From Anaerovibrio slackiae (GTDB lineage Bacteria; Bacillota; Negativicutes; Selenomonadales; Selenomonadaceae), in assembly GCF_009695585.1 (NCBI RefSeq), contig NZ_VUNR01000029.1:1-37060 (forward strand): a stretch of 37,060 nucleotides of DNA, in the 5' to 3' direction. The translations under genes and the position numbers were made by a program. The notes beneath the pieces were generated by a model. It was not told the DNA's origin, searched no databases, and saw only the letters and a list, made by a program, of their open reading frames with translations. Below, one piece after another: positions 1 through 7,451 of this stretch. The first letter of the stretch is position 1. Each line of letters opens with the position of its first letter.

Positions 1-1
1 A

Positions 2-118
2 GGAACTACGGAAATTAACGCCCACGGAGAGTGTGTAAGACCTTTTGCTAAGGCAGAAGGCTGTTCTCGTAGAAGTGGGAATCTCCCTCCTCAAACGCTA
101 AGCGTTAGGAGGGAGTAG
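2..118 (+). pseudogene. tnpB: C-terminal fragment of TnpB (IS200/IS605-type RNA-guided nuclease)
   Basis: The frame is open from base 2 and ends at TAG 116-118, giving 38 residues that begin GTTEINAHGE and end SVRRE. The GTTEI-AHGE stretch is typical of the extreme C-terminus of TnpB, just after its last zinc-ribbon cysteines. The rest of the gene lies upstream of the window, so it cannot be said whether the full gene is intact; it is listed here as a partial. TnpB is an RNA-guided DNA nuclease carried by IS605/IS1341 elements, and its guide RNA overlaps the 3' end of the gene. The family assignment rests on this short tail and on the right-end hairpin that overlaps it. Confidence 0.72.
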
Positions 119-121
119 TTC
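83..121 (+). mobile_element. Right end of IS200/IS605-type element, with probable 3' end of the TnpB guide RNA
   Basis: CTCCCTCCT (83-91) pairs with AGGAGGGAG (107-115), and an inner AACGCT/AGCGTT stem (94-99/101-106) closes on one base. The hairpin overlaps the tnpB stop codon and is followed by TAGTTCA, the usual arrangement of IS605-family right ends: imperfect hairpin and no terminal inverted repeat. In this family the guide (omega) RNA scaffold ends at the element boundary and the guide comes from the DNA just beyond, here about 121-140. The exact boundary is inferred. Confidence 0.6.
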
Positions 122-159
122 AATTATTATTTGTTATCGGCTATTCAATGCACTGCATT

Positions 160-197
160 ATATGATGCATATCGGAATATGATGTATGTCATATAAT
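160..197 (+). promoter_or_regulatory. Direct repeat and TATAAT upstream of the siroheme reductase gene
   Basis: ATATGATGCATATC (160-173) and ATATGATGTATGTC (177-190) form a direct repeat with 17-bp spacing, immediately followed by TATAAT (192-197). The first ATG with a ribosome binding site is at 253. No good -35 box is visible, which would suit an activator-dependent promoter. This is inference from the repeat alone. Confidence 0.35.
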
Positions 198-252
198 CTG
201 TATAAGATGTTATATTGTATTGTATGGAAAGAATTTTGCGAGGTGTTTTTCA

Positions 253-1785
253 ATGAATGTGATTCCAGTGGATTCCTGGAAAGAGGATATGCAGGTTTTT
301 CAGGAGGCAGCCAAAAAGTATTATGCAGGTGAGCTGAAGCGGGCCGAGTACAAGGGGATTTCCGGCAAGTTCGGCAGCTACGCCCAGAAGGGGGACGAGC
401 CAAAGAGCATGCTGCGGCTGAGGATGCCTGCCGGGCGCCTGACCAGGGAGAAGATGGCTTTTATTGCGGAGTCTGTGCGTAAGTACGCTATAGATAAAAT
501 CAAGTTTACCACCTGCCAGACTGTCCAGCTGCACAATCTGGGGCTGGAGCCTGTGTGCAGGATTATGGAGGATGCCCTGAAGGTGGGCATCGTCACTGTA
601 GGCGGTGGCGGAGATTTTCCGCGGAATACCACCTGCTCCCCTCTGTCCGGCATTGATGCAGATGAGTATTTCAATGTGATGCCTTATGCAGAGGCTGTAG
701 GTCAGTATGCCATGCAGTTTATTAACGCGGAGAAGATGCCGCGTAAATATAAAATCGGCTTTTCCAGCTCCCCAAAGAACCAGTCCCATGCCACCATGCG
801 TGATTTGGGCTTCGTGGCACGGCCTGATGGCAAGTTCGATGTGTACAGTGCCGGTGGCATCGGGCCAAATCCGAAGGTGGGGGTCAAGGTTGGCGAGGCT
901 GTGGAGCCGCAGGATATCCTGAAATATGTCCGCGCCATGTGGGTGATGTTCCGTGCCTATGGCAACTACGAAAATCGTGCCAGGGCAAGGAGCCGCTATA
1001 TGCAGGAAACTTTGGGCGGCCCTGAGAAGTATTATGAGGCTTTTCAGGCGAAGCTGGCAGAGGTGGAGGGCACCGATGATTTCGCTTTTGAAATCAAAGA
1101 AGCAGTCATCACCAAGGCAGGAGACGGCACCATTGAGAACCGCAGGGCTATAGCCCAGAAGCAGCCGGGGCTGTACAGCGTAGTATGGCATCCGCTGGGG
1201 GGCTGCCCGTCACCGGAGGTATTCTGCCAGGTAAGTGATGCCCTGCAGGAGATTGAGGGGGCAGAAATCCGCCTGGCGCTGGATGAGACTGCCTATATCG
1301 TGAATCTGACCGCCGGGGAGGCACAGAAGTTTATTGACCTGACTGCCGGTGACAGTGCCGCCAGCCTCTTTGAGATGGCTTCTGCCTGCATTGGCGGTTC
1401 TATCTGCCAGCAGGGTGTGCGTGATTCCCAGGCACTGCTGAGAAGCTGCGCGGAGGCTGTGCAGAAGGCAGGTATTCCTGACGGGGCACTGCCGGCCATT
1501 CACATTTCCGGCTGTCCTGGCTCCTGCGCTACGCCGCAGGTTGTGCCGATGGGCTTTAGGGGTGCTGTCAAGGACAGGCAGTCGGCATGGCTTTTGTATC
1601 TCAATGGCTGTGATGCCCAGGGACAGGAGGTATTCGGCAAGGAAGCAGGGGTGATTCTGGAGACCGAAGTGCCTGATTTCCTGGTGGAGCTGGGCAAAAA
1701 AGTGGCTGAAAGCGGCATGAGCTTTGCTGAGTGGAGCAAGGCAAATGCTGATGGGGTAGAGAAGGTCGCTGCCAAGTATTTCTGA
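253..1785 (+). CDS. Siroheme/[4Fe-4S] nitrite or sulfite reductase family protein
   Basis: This 510-residue protein belongs to the nitrite/sulfite reductase hemoprotein family, which carries out six-electron reduction at a coupled siroheme-[4Fe-4S] centre in the cytoplasm. The ligand set is visible: Cys379-x5-Cys385 (ACIGGSIC) and Cys421-x3-Cys425 (SGCPGSC). The N-terminal ferredoxin-like repeat holds RLRMPAGRLT, typical of the family. The start at 253 is chosen because GAGGTG (240-245) lies 7 bases upstream; an in-frame ATG at 220 has no ribosome binding site. The gene stands alone, 78 bp before a GlcD-like gene, with no flavoprotein subunit or ferredoxin beside it. Sequence alone does not separate nitrite from sulfite as substrate; siroheme use fits the presence of AhbA/AhbB 23 kb downstream. 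Confidence 0.9.
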   Translation: MNVIPVDSWKEDMQVFQEAAKKYYAGELKRAEYKGISGKFGSYAQKGDEPKSMLRLRMPAGRLTREKMAFIAESVRKYAIDKIKFTTCQTVQLHNLGLEPVCRIMEDALKVGIVTVGGGGDFPRNTTCSPLSGIDADEYFNVMPYAEAVGQYAMQFINAEKMPRKYKIGFSSSPKNQSHATMRDLGFVARPDGKFDVYSAGGIGPNPKVGVKVGEAVEPQDILKYVRAMWVMFRAYGNYENRARARSRYMQETLGGPEKYYEAFQAKLAEVEGTDDFAFEIKEAVITKAGDGTIENRRAIAQKQPGLYSVVWHPLGGCPSPEVFCQVSDALQEIEGAEIRLALDETAYIVNLTAGEAQKFIDLTAGDSAASLFEMASACIGGSICQQGVRDSQALLRSCAEAVQKAGIPDGALPAIHISGCPGSCATPQVVPMGFRGAVKDRQSAWLLYLNGCDAQGQEVFGKEAGVILETEVPDFLVELGKKVAESGMSFAEWSKANADGVEKVAAKYF

Positions 1786-1863
1786 TATTCTTCTGCTGAT
1801 GCTCTAATGTGCTGATGTTTTGAGTGGGTGTTTTTTGTTTGTTACGGTAAAGGAGAGGTAGCT

Positions 1864-3249
1864 ATGGAGAAAACACAATTGATTGAGGCTATGGAAAGGA
1901 TCGTGGGCAAGGAGCATGTGCTGCATTCCCCGGAGGCTCTTTATGAGTATTCCTATGATGCTACGCCTGGCCATTCCTACATGCCGGATGTTGTGGTATC
2001 GCCGGGAACGACACAGGAAGTTTCAGAGATTATGAAGTATGCTAATGCCCATAGGATTCCTGTGTATCCTCGTGGCTCCGGTACCAATCTGTCTGCCGGT
2101 ACTGCTCCTTTGAAGGGCGGTATTGTGCTGCTGATGCTCCGCTTCGACAAGATTATCGATGTGGATCTGGAAAATTTGATTGCCGAGGTGGAGGTAGGTG
2201 TCATTGTGCAGGACATCAATGACCATATTGCTCAGTATGGCCTGATTTATCCGCCTGATCCTGGCACGGTAAAGACGGCAAGCCTGGGAGGCACTATTGC
2301 GGAAAATTCCGGCGGCCTGCGGGGCTTGAAGTACGGCATCACCAAGAACTATGTGCAGGGACTGGAAGTTGTCCTGGCCAATGGCGATATTATCCACACC
2401 GGCGGCAAGAATGTAAAGGACGTGTCCGGCTACGACATGACCAAGCTCTTTACCGGCTCTGAGGGAACCTTGGGCATTGTCACCAAGGCTCTTTTGAAGC
2501 TGCTGCCAGCTCCGGAGGCCACCAAGAGCATGATTGCCGTGTTTGATTCCATTGATGATGCAGGCAAGGCAGTGTCTGGCATTATTGCGGCAAAGATTAT
2601 CCCGGCTACCTTGGAAATCCTTGATAATGCAACTATCCGCACTGTTGAGGACTTTACCCATGTGGGGCTGCCGGTGGATGCAGATGCCATCCTGCTGATA
2701 GAGGTGGATGGCAATCCTGTTGTGGTGGAGGATGAAAAGGCAAAGGTGCTGGAGGTGCTGAAGGCGAATAATGCCCGTGAGGTTACCCTGGCCAAGTCCG
2801 CTGAGCACAAGGCACAGCTCTGGACGGCACGCCGCATGGCCTTGCCATGCCTTGCCAAGCTGCGTCCTACTACCTTTGTGGAAGATGCAACTATTCCAAG
2901 GAGCAAGATTCCTGATTTTCTGCGGATTGTGACCAAGGCATCCAAGGACCACAATGTAACTATTGGCACTTTCGGCCATGCCGGTGACGGCAACATGCAC
3001 CCGACTATCGTGTGTGACCTGCGTGACGAGGATGAGATGAAGCGTGTGCATGATGCTATGGATGATATCTTCAAGGGGGCGCTGGCTCTGGGCGGCACCC
3101 TGTCCGGGGAGCATGGCATAGGCCTTGGCAAGCTGCCTTGGATGGAGCAGCAGCACGGCAAGGAGGGCATGAATGCCATGAAGGCCATTAAGCGTGCCCT
3201 TGACCCGAATTTGATTTTGAACCCTGGTAAGCTGTTAGGAGAGTGTTGA
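1864..3249 (+). CDS. glcD: FAD-linked 2-hydroxyacid dehydrogenase, GlcD/D-lactate dehydrogenase type
   Basis: A 461-residue flavoprotein of the FAD_binding_4 plus FAD-oxidase_C family, the flavin subunit of glycolate oxidase or D-lactate dehydrogenase. The FAD-binding segment PRGSGTNLSAG lies about 60 residues in; the C-terminal half holds HAGDGNMHPT (conserved His and Asn near the active site) and SGEHGIGLGK. The start at 1864 has GGAGAGG eight bases upstream; the longer in-frame start at 1828 lacks a ribosome binding site. The next gene, an Fe-S protein, begins 2 bases after the stop, so the two are surely co-transcribed and probably form one electron-transferring complex. No third subunit (GlcE) is present, as in many anaerobes. 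The substrate (glycolate, D-lactate or another 2-hydroxyacid) is not decided by sequence. Confidence 0.9.
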   Translation: MEKTQLIEAMERIVGKEHVLHSPEALYEYSYDATPGHSYMPDVVVSPGTTQEVSEIMKYANAHRIPVYPRGSGTNLSAGTAPLKGGIVLLMLRFDKIIDVDLENLIAEVEVGVIVQDINDHIAQYGLIYPPDPGTVKTASLGGTIAENSGGLRGLKYGITKNYVQGLEVVLANGDIIHTGGKNVKDVSGYDMTKLFTGSEGTLGIVTKALLKLLPAPEATKSMIAVFDSIDDAGKAVSGIIAAKIIPATLEILDNATIRTVEDFTHVGLPVDADAILLIEVDGNPVVVEDEKAKVLEVLKANNAREVTLAKSAEHKAQLWTARRMALPCLAKLRPTTFVEDATIPRSKIPDFLRIVTKASKDHNVTIGTFGHAGDGNMHPTIVCDLRDEDEMKRVHDAMDDIFKGALALGGTLSGEHGIGLGKLPWMEQQHGKEGMNAMKAIKRALDPNLILNPGKLLGEC

Positions 3250-3251
3250 TT

Positions 3252-4565
3252 ATGGCTGAAAATAAATTGACGGCAGAGGCAATGAACAGCCATGACACTA
3301 CCCTGCTGAGGGATATTGATGACGCTCTTGCCAACTGCATGAAGTGCGGCAACTGCCAGGCTGGCTGCCCGATTTATCGTGAGACGAAAAAGGAGTTTTC
3401 CGTGGCCAGGGGCAAGATTTCCCTGATGCAGGCAGTGCTTAGCGGCAAGCTGCCGATTAGCGAGGAATTTGACAGCATCATGGGGATGTGCCTGAATTGC
3501 AAGACCTGCTCTGCCAACTGCCCGTGCGGCGTAAAGGCGGATGATCTGATTTTGCGGGGGCGCAATGCGGCTGTCAAGGCACGGGGGCTGCACCCTGTTA
3601 AGAGCACTGTGTTCAAGCTTCTGAGCAACAGGCCGCTGTTCAACGCGGCACTTAGGATGGGTGGCATGTTTGGCTGGCTTACCTTCAAGGATATTCCGGA
3701 CAAGAATGCGGTATTCTCACGCTTCCCGGTGCCGGGCATGGATCCGAACCGCGCTACGGCGCCGCTGGCTTCTACGCCTCTCAGGAGCGAGTACCCGGAG
3801 GTTATCAAGGTTGCCGGTGCCAAGCGCCGGGTGGCATTCTTCACCGGCTGCACTATCAATTTTATGTACACCGATATTGGCAAAGCGACCATAGAGGTGC
3901 TGAAGGAAAACGGCAACGAGGTTGTGCTGCCGGGCAAGCAGCATTGCTGCGGCACTCCTGTCCATGTGGCTGGCTGCTTTGATCTGGCCAATGAGATGGC
4001 AAAGCACAACATTGAGGTATTCGAGAGCTATGATGTGGACTATATCGTAGGCTCCTGCGGCTCCTGTGTGGAGGCACTGAGGGATTATCCGAAGTGGCTG
4101 AAGGATGAGCCGGAATGGCAGGCCAGGGCGCAGCGAATTTCTGACAAGGTGCGCGAAATCAGCCAGTTCCTGGTGGAGATCGGCTATCGGACGGACAATC
4201 TGGGCACTATCAACAAGACTGTGACTATGCATGACCCATGCCACATGATACGGGGCCTCAAGGTTACGGAGCAGCCGCGGCAGGTGCTGAAGTCCATTCC
4301 GGGGCTGAACTTCGTGGAGATGAAGGAGCATGACCGTTGCTGCGGCTCCGGCGGTTCCTTCTGCATGTCCCACTATGAGCTGTCACGGCAGGTTAATGAC
4401 CGCAAGTGCCAGAATATCGAGGCTACTCATGCGGATTATGTCTGCGCCAGCTGCCCTAGCTGCCGCATGCACATAACGGACGGCATTGTGCAGAACCATC
4501 TGCCTCAGGTGGCATACCATCCTGTGCAGCTTCTGGCAGAGGCGTATCGGAAGGGTAAGGGGTAA
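3252..4565 (+). CDS. glcF: GlcF-like iron-sulfur oxidoreductase subunit
   Basis: A 437-residue protein with two N-terminal [4Fe-4S] ferredoxin motifs (CMKCGNCQAGCP and CLNCKTCSANCP) followed by two cysteine-rich CCG domains. The first CCG domain shows HCCGTP and GSCGSC; the second shows DPCH, RCCGSGGSF and CASCPSC. This is the layout of GlcF, GlpC and the heterodisulfide reductase D family, which pass electrons from a flavoprotein to quinone or another carrier. The ATG at 3252 is preferred because AGGAGA (3237-3242) sits nine bases upstream; a GTG at 3243 overlaps the upstream gene and leaves no spacing. It forms a two-gene operon with the GlcD-like gene before it and is followed by a terminator-like hairpin. 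Confidence 0.9.
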   Translation: MAENKLTAEAMNSHDTTLLRDIDDALANCMKCGNCQAGCPIYRETKKEFSVARGKISLMQAVLSGKLPISEEFDSIMGMCLNCKTCSANCPCGVKADDLILRGRNAAVKARGLHPVKSTVFKLLSNRPLFNAALRMGGMFGWLTFKDIPDKNAVFSRFPVPGMDPNRATAPLASTPLRSEYPEVIKVAGAKRRVAFFTGCTINFMYTDIGKATIEVLKENGNEVVLPGKQHCCGTPVHVAGCFDLANEMAKHNIEVFESYDVDYIVGSCGSCVEALRDYPKWLKDEPEWQARAQRISDKVREISQFLVEIGYRTDNLGTINKTVTMHDPCHMIRGLKVTEQPRQVLKSIPGLNFVEMKEHDRCCGSGGSFCMSHYELSRQVNDRKCQNIEATHADYVCASCPSCRMHITDGIVQNHLPQVAYHPVQLLAEAYRKGKG

Positions 4566-4585
4566 GCTCAAATAGAATAGTATGA

Positions 4586-4649
4586 AAAAGCAGGAACTCA
4601 TCCTATAAATTAGAAATCATCTGATTTTGGGGATTCAGTTCCTGCTTTT
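4586..4649. terminator. Probable bidirectional terminator between glcF and arsR copy 1
   Basis: AAAAGCAGGAACT (4586-4598) pairs perfectly with AGTTCCTGCTTTT (4637-4649). The 38-base interior contains a further short stem (AAATCA/TGATTT). The arms end in A and T runs on both strands, and the genes on either side converge here, so it could end both transcripts. The long interior loop lowers certainty. Confidence 0.6.
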
Positions 4650-4688
4650 GTGTTTATATTTATGTTTTTATTTTGTTTGTGTTGAGAT

Positions 4689-5048
4689 TTAGTGAAAGCA
4701 GGTGATCTGCATGACTTTTTCCATCATGTCATGCAGAAGCCGGGTCTGCTCCGTGTCCGCAGCCCTGTAGTATACTTCCTTGCCTTCACGGCGGCTGGTT
4801 ATCAGGCCGCTGTTTTTTAATGGGCGCAGATGGTGGGATACTGCCGGGCTGGACATATTCAGCAGGGCGGCGATGTTCAGCACGCATTCTTCGCAGTGGC
4901 AGAGTATCCAGAAGATGCGCAGCCGGGTGCTGTCACCCAGCTGCTTGAATACATCGGCCACAGCCTGGAAATTTTCTACATCGCTTATTTTTTCCTGCAA
5001 AAACTGGCAGGCAGCAGCATTTTCGTTGTGGTTGTGAGGCAGGTTCAT
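4689..5048 (-). CDS. ArsR/SmtB-family metal-responsive repressor, copy 1
   Basis: A 119-residue winged-helix repressor of the ArsR/SmtB family. The recognition segment NMSSPAVSHHLRPLKNSGLI is the helix-turn-helix. Candidate metal ligands are ILCHCEECV (Cys-x-Cys-x-x-Cys, at the usual helix-alpha3 site), an N-terminal HNHN and a helix-alpha5 segment DTEQTRLLHDMMEK. It differs from the copy at 6677-7036 at only five residues (Asn10, Ala12, Ser22, Val24 and the terminal His), four of them in the first 24. Its upstream region lacks the palindromic operator and the divergent promoters of copy 2, and the ribosome binding site has weakened from AAAGGAGAC to AAAGAGACC. It may be poorly expressed or depend on read-through from the gene at 5131-6006. 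Confidence 0.88.
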   Translation of the reverse strand: MNLPHNHNENAAACQFLQEKISDVENFQAVADVFKQLGDSTRLRIFWILCHCEECVLNIAALLNMSSPAVSHHLRPLKNSGLITSRREGKEVYYRAADTEQTRLLHDMMEKVMQITCFH

Positions 5049-5090
5049 GCTGGTCTCTTTCTATGCATGAAATGTATGTGGTAATAAAAT

Positions 5091-5112
5091 AAGCCGCAGA
5101 AATCTGCGGCTT
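5091..5112 (-). terminator. Intrinsic terminator of the Rpn-type gene
   Basis: AAGCCGCAGA (5091-5100) and TCTGCGGCTT (5103-5112) form a near-perfect hairpin. Read on the minus strand it is followed by ATTTTATTA. It lies just after the stop of the gene at 5131-6006 and before arsR copy 1, so it should insulate the two. Confidence 0.75.
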
Positions 5113-5130
5113 ACGAATGAAAATCTTGAG

Positions 5131-6006
5131 TTAGAGCAGGGCGAGGTACTGGGTATAGTCTGATTTTGGGATGCCAATGGCTTCCATGGCTTTTTCGGCT
5201 GACCAATGAGTGTTCTTCATAAGGTTTTTTATGGAATTTAGAGTGTTATTTGTTGCCTCGGCTTTTGCCTCGGCTTTTGCTTCAGCTAATCTTTCGGCAA
5301 CGTATTCTTCAACGATATTGCACATTTTGCATACCTCCTCGTCAAGAGATTTTAGATGTTTCATTTTGTCTGCTAAAAGCTTGGAGTGCATTTTTGCCGG
5401 GTCGGCATTCTGAAAATCCTGCATGAGCATGCCCAGGGGCGTGGCGGATGTGTTTTCACCATTGACATAGATGATGTGAGCCATGTCGTCAAACTTTATG
5501 CCAAGCTCGTTGATATGCCTGTCAATGTGGTAGATGGGGAGGCCGTATCCCAGCACATCCTTTGCGGTAATGAAGATCACATATGTCTCCGGCAGGTCAT
5601 CGAAGTCATCGCCTGCTTTCAGATGCCGCAGGTCCAGCATATCAATGTTGTACCTGGCTCTCTTGGGAGCAGCTCCGCTGCTGACATTTTGCACTTCAAA
5701 GTTGTACTCCCTGCCGTACTGGTCGATGGCCAATACATCGAATCGGACACCGCGCCCATAGATGTTGGGAACAGCATACTGAGTTTTTACGCTGATGACT
5801 TTTAAGTCATGTCGCTCCATGATGATGTTCAGGACATACTGCATAGCAGCGGTATCGTCTTCCATGAAGCAGTTGAAGAAAATGTCATCCATCAGTGTCA
5901 TGGCCTGAACCTTGGCTATCAGCCGTTGCCAGTGTGCATCATCCTTTGGGAGTAATGGTGGATTAGCGTTATTGTTTATCGTTTTCAATCCTTTCACCGC
6001 CTTCAT
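5131..6006 (-). CDS. PD-(D/E)XK nuclease-family protein (Rpn/transposase_31 type)
   Basis: A 291-residue protein of the Rpn (recombination-promoting nuclease) family of PD-(D/E)XK proteins. The core is visible as VRFDVLAIDQYGREYNFEVQ: the catalytic Asp, then Glu-x-Gln in place of Glu-x-Lys, as is usual in this family. Upstream motifs are DDIFFNCFMED and RARYNIDMLDL (RARYY-type). The C-terminal end has a short repeat EAKAEAKAEA. These genes are usually present in many mobile copies and cleave DNA in vitro; their cellular role is unsettled. The start is uncertain: a TATAAT overlaps the ATG at 6006 on the minus strand and no ribosome binding site precedes it, so an in-frame TTG six codons downstream is possible. 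It lies between the two arsR copies. Confidence 0.8.
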   Translation of the reverse strand: MKAVKGLKTINNNANPPLLPKDDAHWQRLIAKVQAMTLMDDIFFNCFMEDDTAAMQYVLNIIMERHDLKVISVKTQYAVPNIYGRGVRFDVLAIDQYGREYNFEVQNVSSGAAPKRARYNIDMLDLRHLKAGDDFDDLPETYVIFITAKDVLGYGLPIYHIDRHINELGIKFDDMAHIIYVNGENTSATPLGMLMQDFQNADPAKMHSKLLADKMKHLKSLDEEVCKMCNIVEEYVAERLAEAKAEAKAEATNNTLNSIKNLMKNTHWSAEKAMEAIGIPKSDYTQYLALL

Positions 6007-6183
6007 TATAACATGAAATGTATATATTTTTCCACTATGGTAATTTGATAAATGTGGGAAATGGATAAATAACCATGGAAGACGTTACTAAGAGTAAATT
6101 TTTATTACATACATTCTAACATATAAATGTTTGCAAATCAAGAGTTTTTCATTGGGACTAATTAATATGCGAGGTGAATTGTC

Positions 6184-6561
6184 ATGGCAAGGGGGATGCT
6201 GTCCTCTGCTGAGATGGATGTGTTGAAGAAAAATCCTTATGTGGAGGATGTGAAAAGGCAGAGGATTTTATGTACCTATGAGTTTTAGTGCTTTTTCATG
6301 GAGCAGTATCCCATGGAGCTGACGGACAGGATGAAGGTGCTGGAGAAGCGTTCTAATGAACTGGTGATAGAGAAAGAGGTTTTGTGCAAGGCAAGAAAGA
6401 TAGACAGGGAACTTAATAATGCTAATGGGCGTAACAATACGGAGCTGTATCAGCTTATCCGTGAGGCGGTGGAGGCATGTCCTGAGTATGCAAATGTAAC
6501 GAAGTTGTGCGAGGATTTGAAAGTATCTGTAAGAGGCTATTATGCTTACTACAAAAACTGA
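6184..6561 (+). pseudogene. IS3-family OrfA remnant with in-frame TAG and internal deletion
   Basis: From ATG 6184, preceded by GCGAGGTG, the frame reads MARGMLSSAEMDVLKKNPYV and on to CTYEF, then an in-frame TAG (6286-6288), then continues in the same frame as CFFMEQYPMELTDRMKVLEK to the stop at 6561. The opening and the region ELTDRMKVLEKRSNELVIEK followed by KARKIDREL match OrfA of IS3-type transposases, including the coiled-coil end. The helix-turn-helix segment normally between these parts is missing. The last part (VTKLCEDLKVSVRGYYAYYK) resembles the start of OrfB or the fused HTH_21 region. The TAG probably replaced a Lys codon. No terminal inverted repeats were identified with confidence. 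Confidence 0.65.
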
Positions 6562-6615
6562 GAAATCCGCTAGGGTGTATTGCCACATAAAAGTTGTAAA
6601 GTGCTGTAAAATACA

Positions 6616-6654
6616 AAAACCGCGGCGTATTCGTGATGGAATAGCCGCGGTTTT
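6616..6654. terminator. Terminator after arsR copy 2
   Basis: AAAACCGCGGC (6616-6626) pairs with GCCGCGGTTTT (6644-6654), an 11-bp perfect stem with a 17-base loop. On the minus strand it follows the stop of arsR copy 2 and is succeeded by a T-rich run. A- and T-tracts on both sides allow it to act on both strands. Confidence 0.75.
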
Positions 6655-6676
6655 GGTTTCTGGATATGGCAGGGAA

Positions 6677-7036
6677 TTAGCGAAAGCAGGTAATCTGCAT
6701 GACTTTTTCCATCATGTCATGCAGAAGCCGGGTCTGCTCCGTGTCCGCAGCCCTGTAGTATACTTCCTTGCCTTCACGGCGGCTGGTTATCAGGCCGCTG
6801 TTTTTTAATGGGCGCAGATGGTGGGATACTGCCGGGCTGGACATATTCAGCAGGGCGGCGATGTTCAGCACGCATTCTTCGCAGTGGCAGAGTATCCAGA
6901 AGATGCGCAGCCGTGTGCTGTCACCCAGCTGCTTGAATACGTCGGCTACAGCCTGGAAATTTTCTGTATCGCCTATCTTTTCCTGCAAAAATTGGCAGGC
7001 CGTGGCATCTTCGTTGTGATTGTGAGGCAGGTTCAT
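6677..7036 (-). CDS. ArsR/SmtB-family metal-responsive repressor, copy 2 (regulator of the efflux operon)
   Basis: A 119-residue ArsR/SmtB repressor with the same helix-turn-helix and CHCEEC ligand set as copy 1, and HNHNED at its N-terminus. A strong AAAGGAGAC site precedes the ATG at 7036. It is divergent from the HMA protein and P1B ATPase genes, and the 196-bp gap between them holds a 20-bp-arm palindrome overlapping promoters in both directions. This is the classic layout of a metal sensor repressing itself and an efflux operon until metal binds. The metal is not certain: cysteines at the alpha3 position favour Cd, Pb or Zn over arsenite, in line with the partner ATPase. It is probably the working copy of the pair. 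Confidence 0.9.
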   Translation of the reverse strand: MNLPHNHNEDATACQFLQEKIGDTENFQAVADVFKQLGDSTRLRIFWILCHCEECVLNIAALLNMSSPAVSHHLRPLKNSGLITSRREGKEVYYRAADTEQTRLLHDMMEKVMQITCFR

Positions 7037-7095
7037 GATTGTCTCCTTTAATTAAAAAGATGTACTAAAAATGAAAATATTTTTCAGTTAATTTA

Positions 7096-7124
7096 TTGAC
7101 ATATTATCCTGTTGGTATTATACT
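7096..7124 (+). promoter_or_regulatory. Promoter of the HMA-P1B ATPase operon
   Basis: TTGACA (7096-7101), a 17-base spacer and TATACT (7119-7124) form a near-consensus sigma-70 promoter pointing at the HMA gene. The -10 box overlaps the left arm of the palindrome at 7122-7169. Confidence 0.8.
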
Positions 7125-7129
7125 CTTAA
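7101..7129 (-). promoter_or_regulatory. Candidate divergent promoter of arsR copy 2
   Basis: On the minus strand, TTAAGA (7129-7124), a 17-base spacer and TAATAT (7106-7101) lie upstream of arsR copy 2. The -35 box is inside the left palindrome arm, so one bound repressor could block both directions. Confidence 0.5.
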
Positions 7130-7169
7130 TATAACAATTAAGCAAATGTTTAATTGTTATATTAAGAGT
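7122..7169. promoter_or_regulatory. Large palindromic operator, probably ArsR-bound
   Basis: ACTCTTAATATAACAATTAA (7122-7141) is repeated as its exact inverse complement at 7150-7169, around an 8-base centre. It covers the -10 box and start point of the + promoter and the -35 box of the - promoter. ArsR/SmtB proteins bind AT-rich inverted repeats at such positions; the 20-bp perfect arms are longer than the usual 12-2-12 site, so two dimers or an added RNA hairpin are possible. Confidence 0.7.
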
Positions 7170-7232
7170 GTTATAAGAGAATGGTAATTTATGCATTGCC
7201 GCTGGGATTGACCAGTGAAAGGAGACGGGAAG

Positions 7233-7451
7233 ATGAAAAAGACGTATAAGATTGAGGTTGACTGTGCTAATTGCGCCAATCTGATGGAGCAGGCGGCGAA
7301 AAATACGGCAGGCGTGGCAGATGCGGTGGTGAATTTTATGACCTTGAAAATGAAGGTGGAATTTGCAGAGGGGACGGAACCGCAGCTGGTCATGGCAGAG
7401 GTGCTGAAGGCATGCCGCAAGGTGGAGCCGGAGTGTGAAATTTACTATTAA
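7233..7451 (+). CDS. Small heavy-metal-associated (HMA) domain protein
   Basis: A 72-residue stand-alone HMA domain with the ferredoxin-like fold expected from MKKTYKIEVDCANCANLMEQ. The metal-binding pair is Cys11-x2-Cys14; the family's usual GMxCxxC is replaced by DCANC. The start at 7233 has AAAGGAGAC (7218-7226) upstream. The gene lies directly before the P1B ATPase, which has no N-terminal HMA domain of its own, so this protein may act as its detached metal-binding domain or as a cytoplasmic metal chaperone. The last 30 bases of the gene are repeated just downstream (see the repeat at 7422-7482). Confidence 0.82.
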   Translation: MKKTYKIEVDCANCANLMEQAAKNTAGVADAVVNFMTLKMKVEFAEGTEPQLVMAEVLKACRKVEPECEIYY

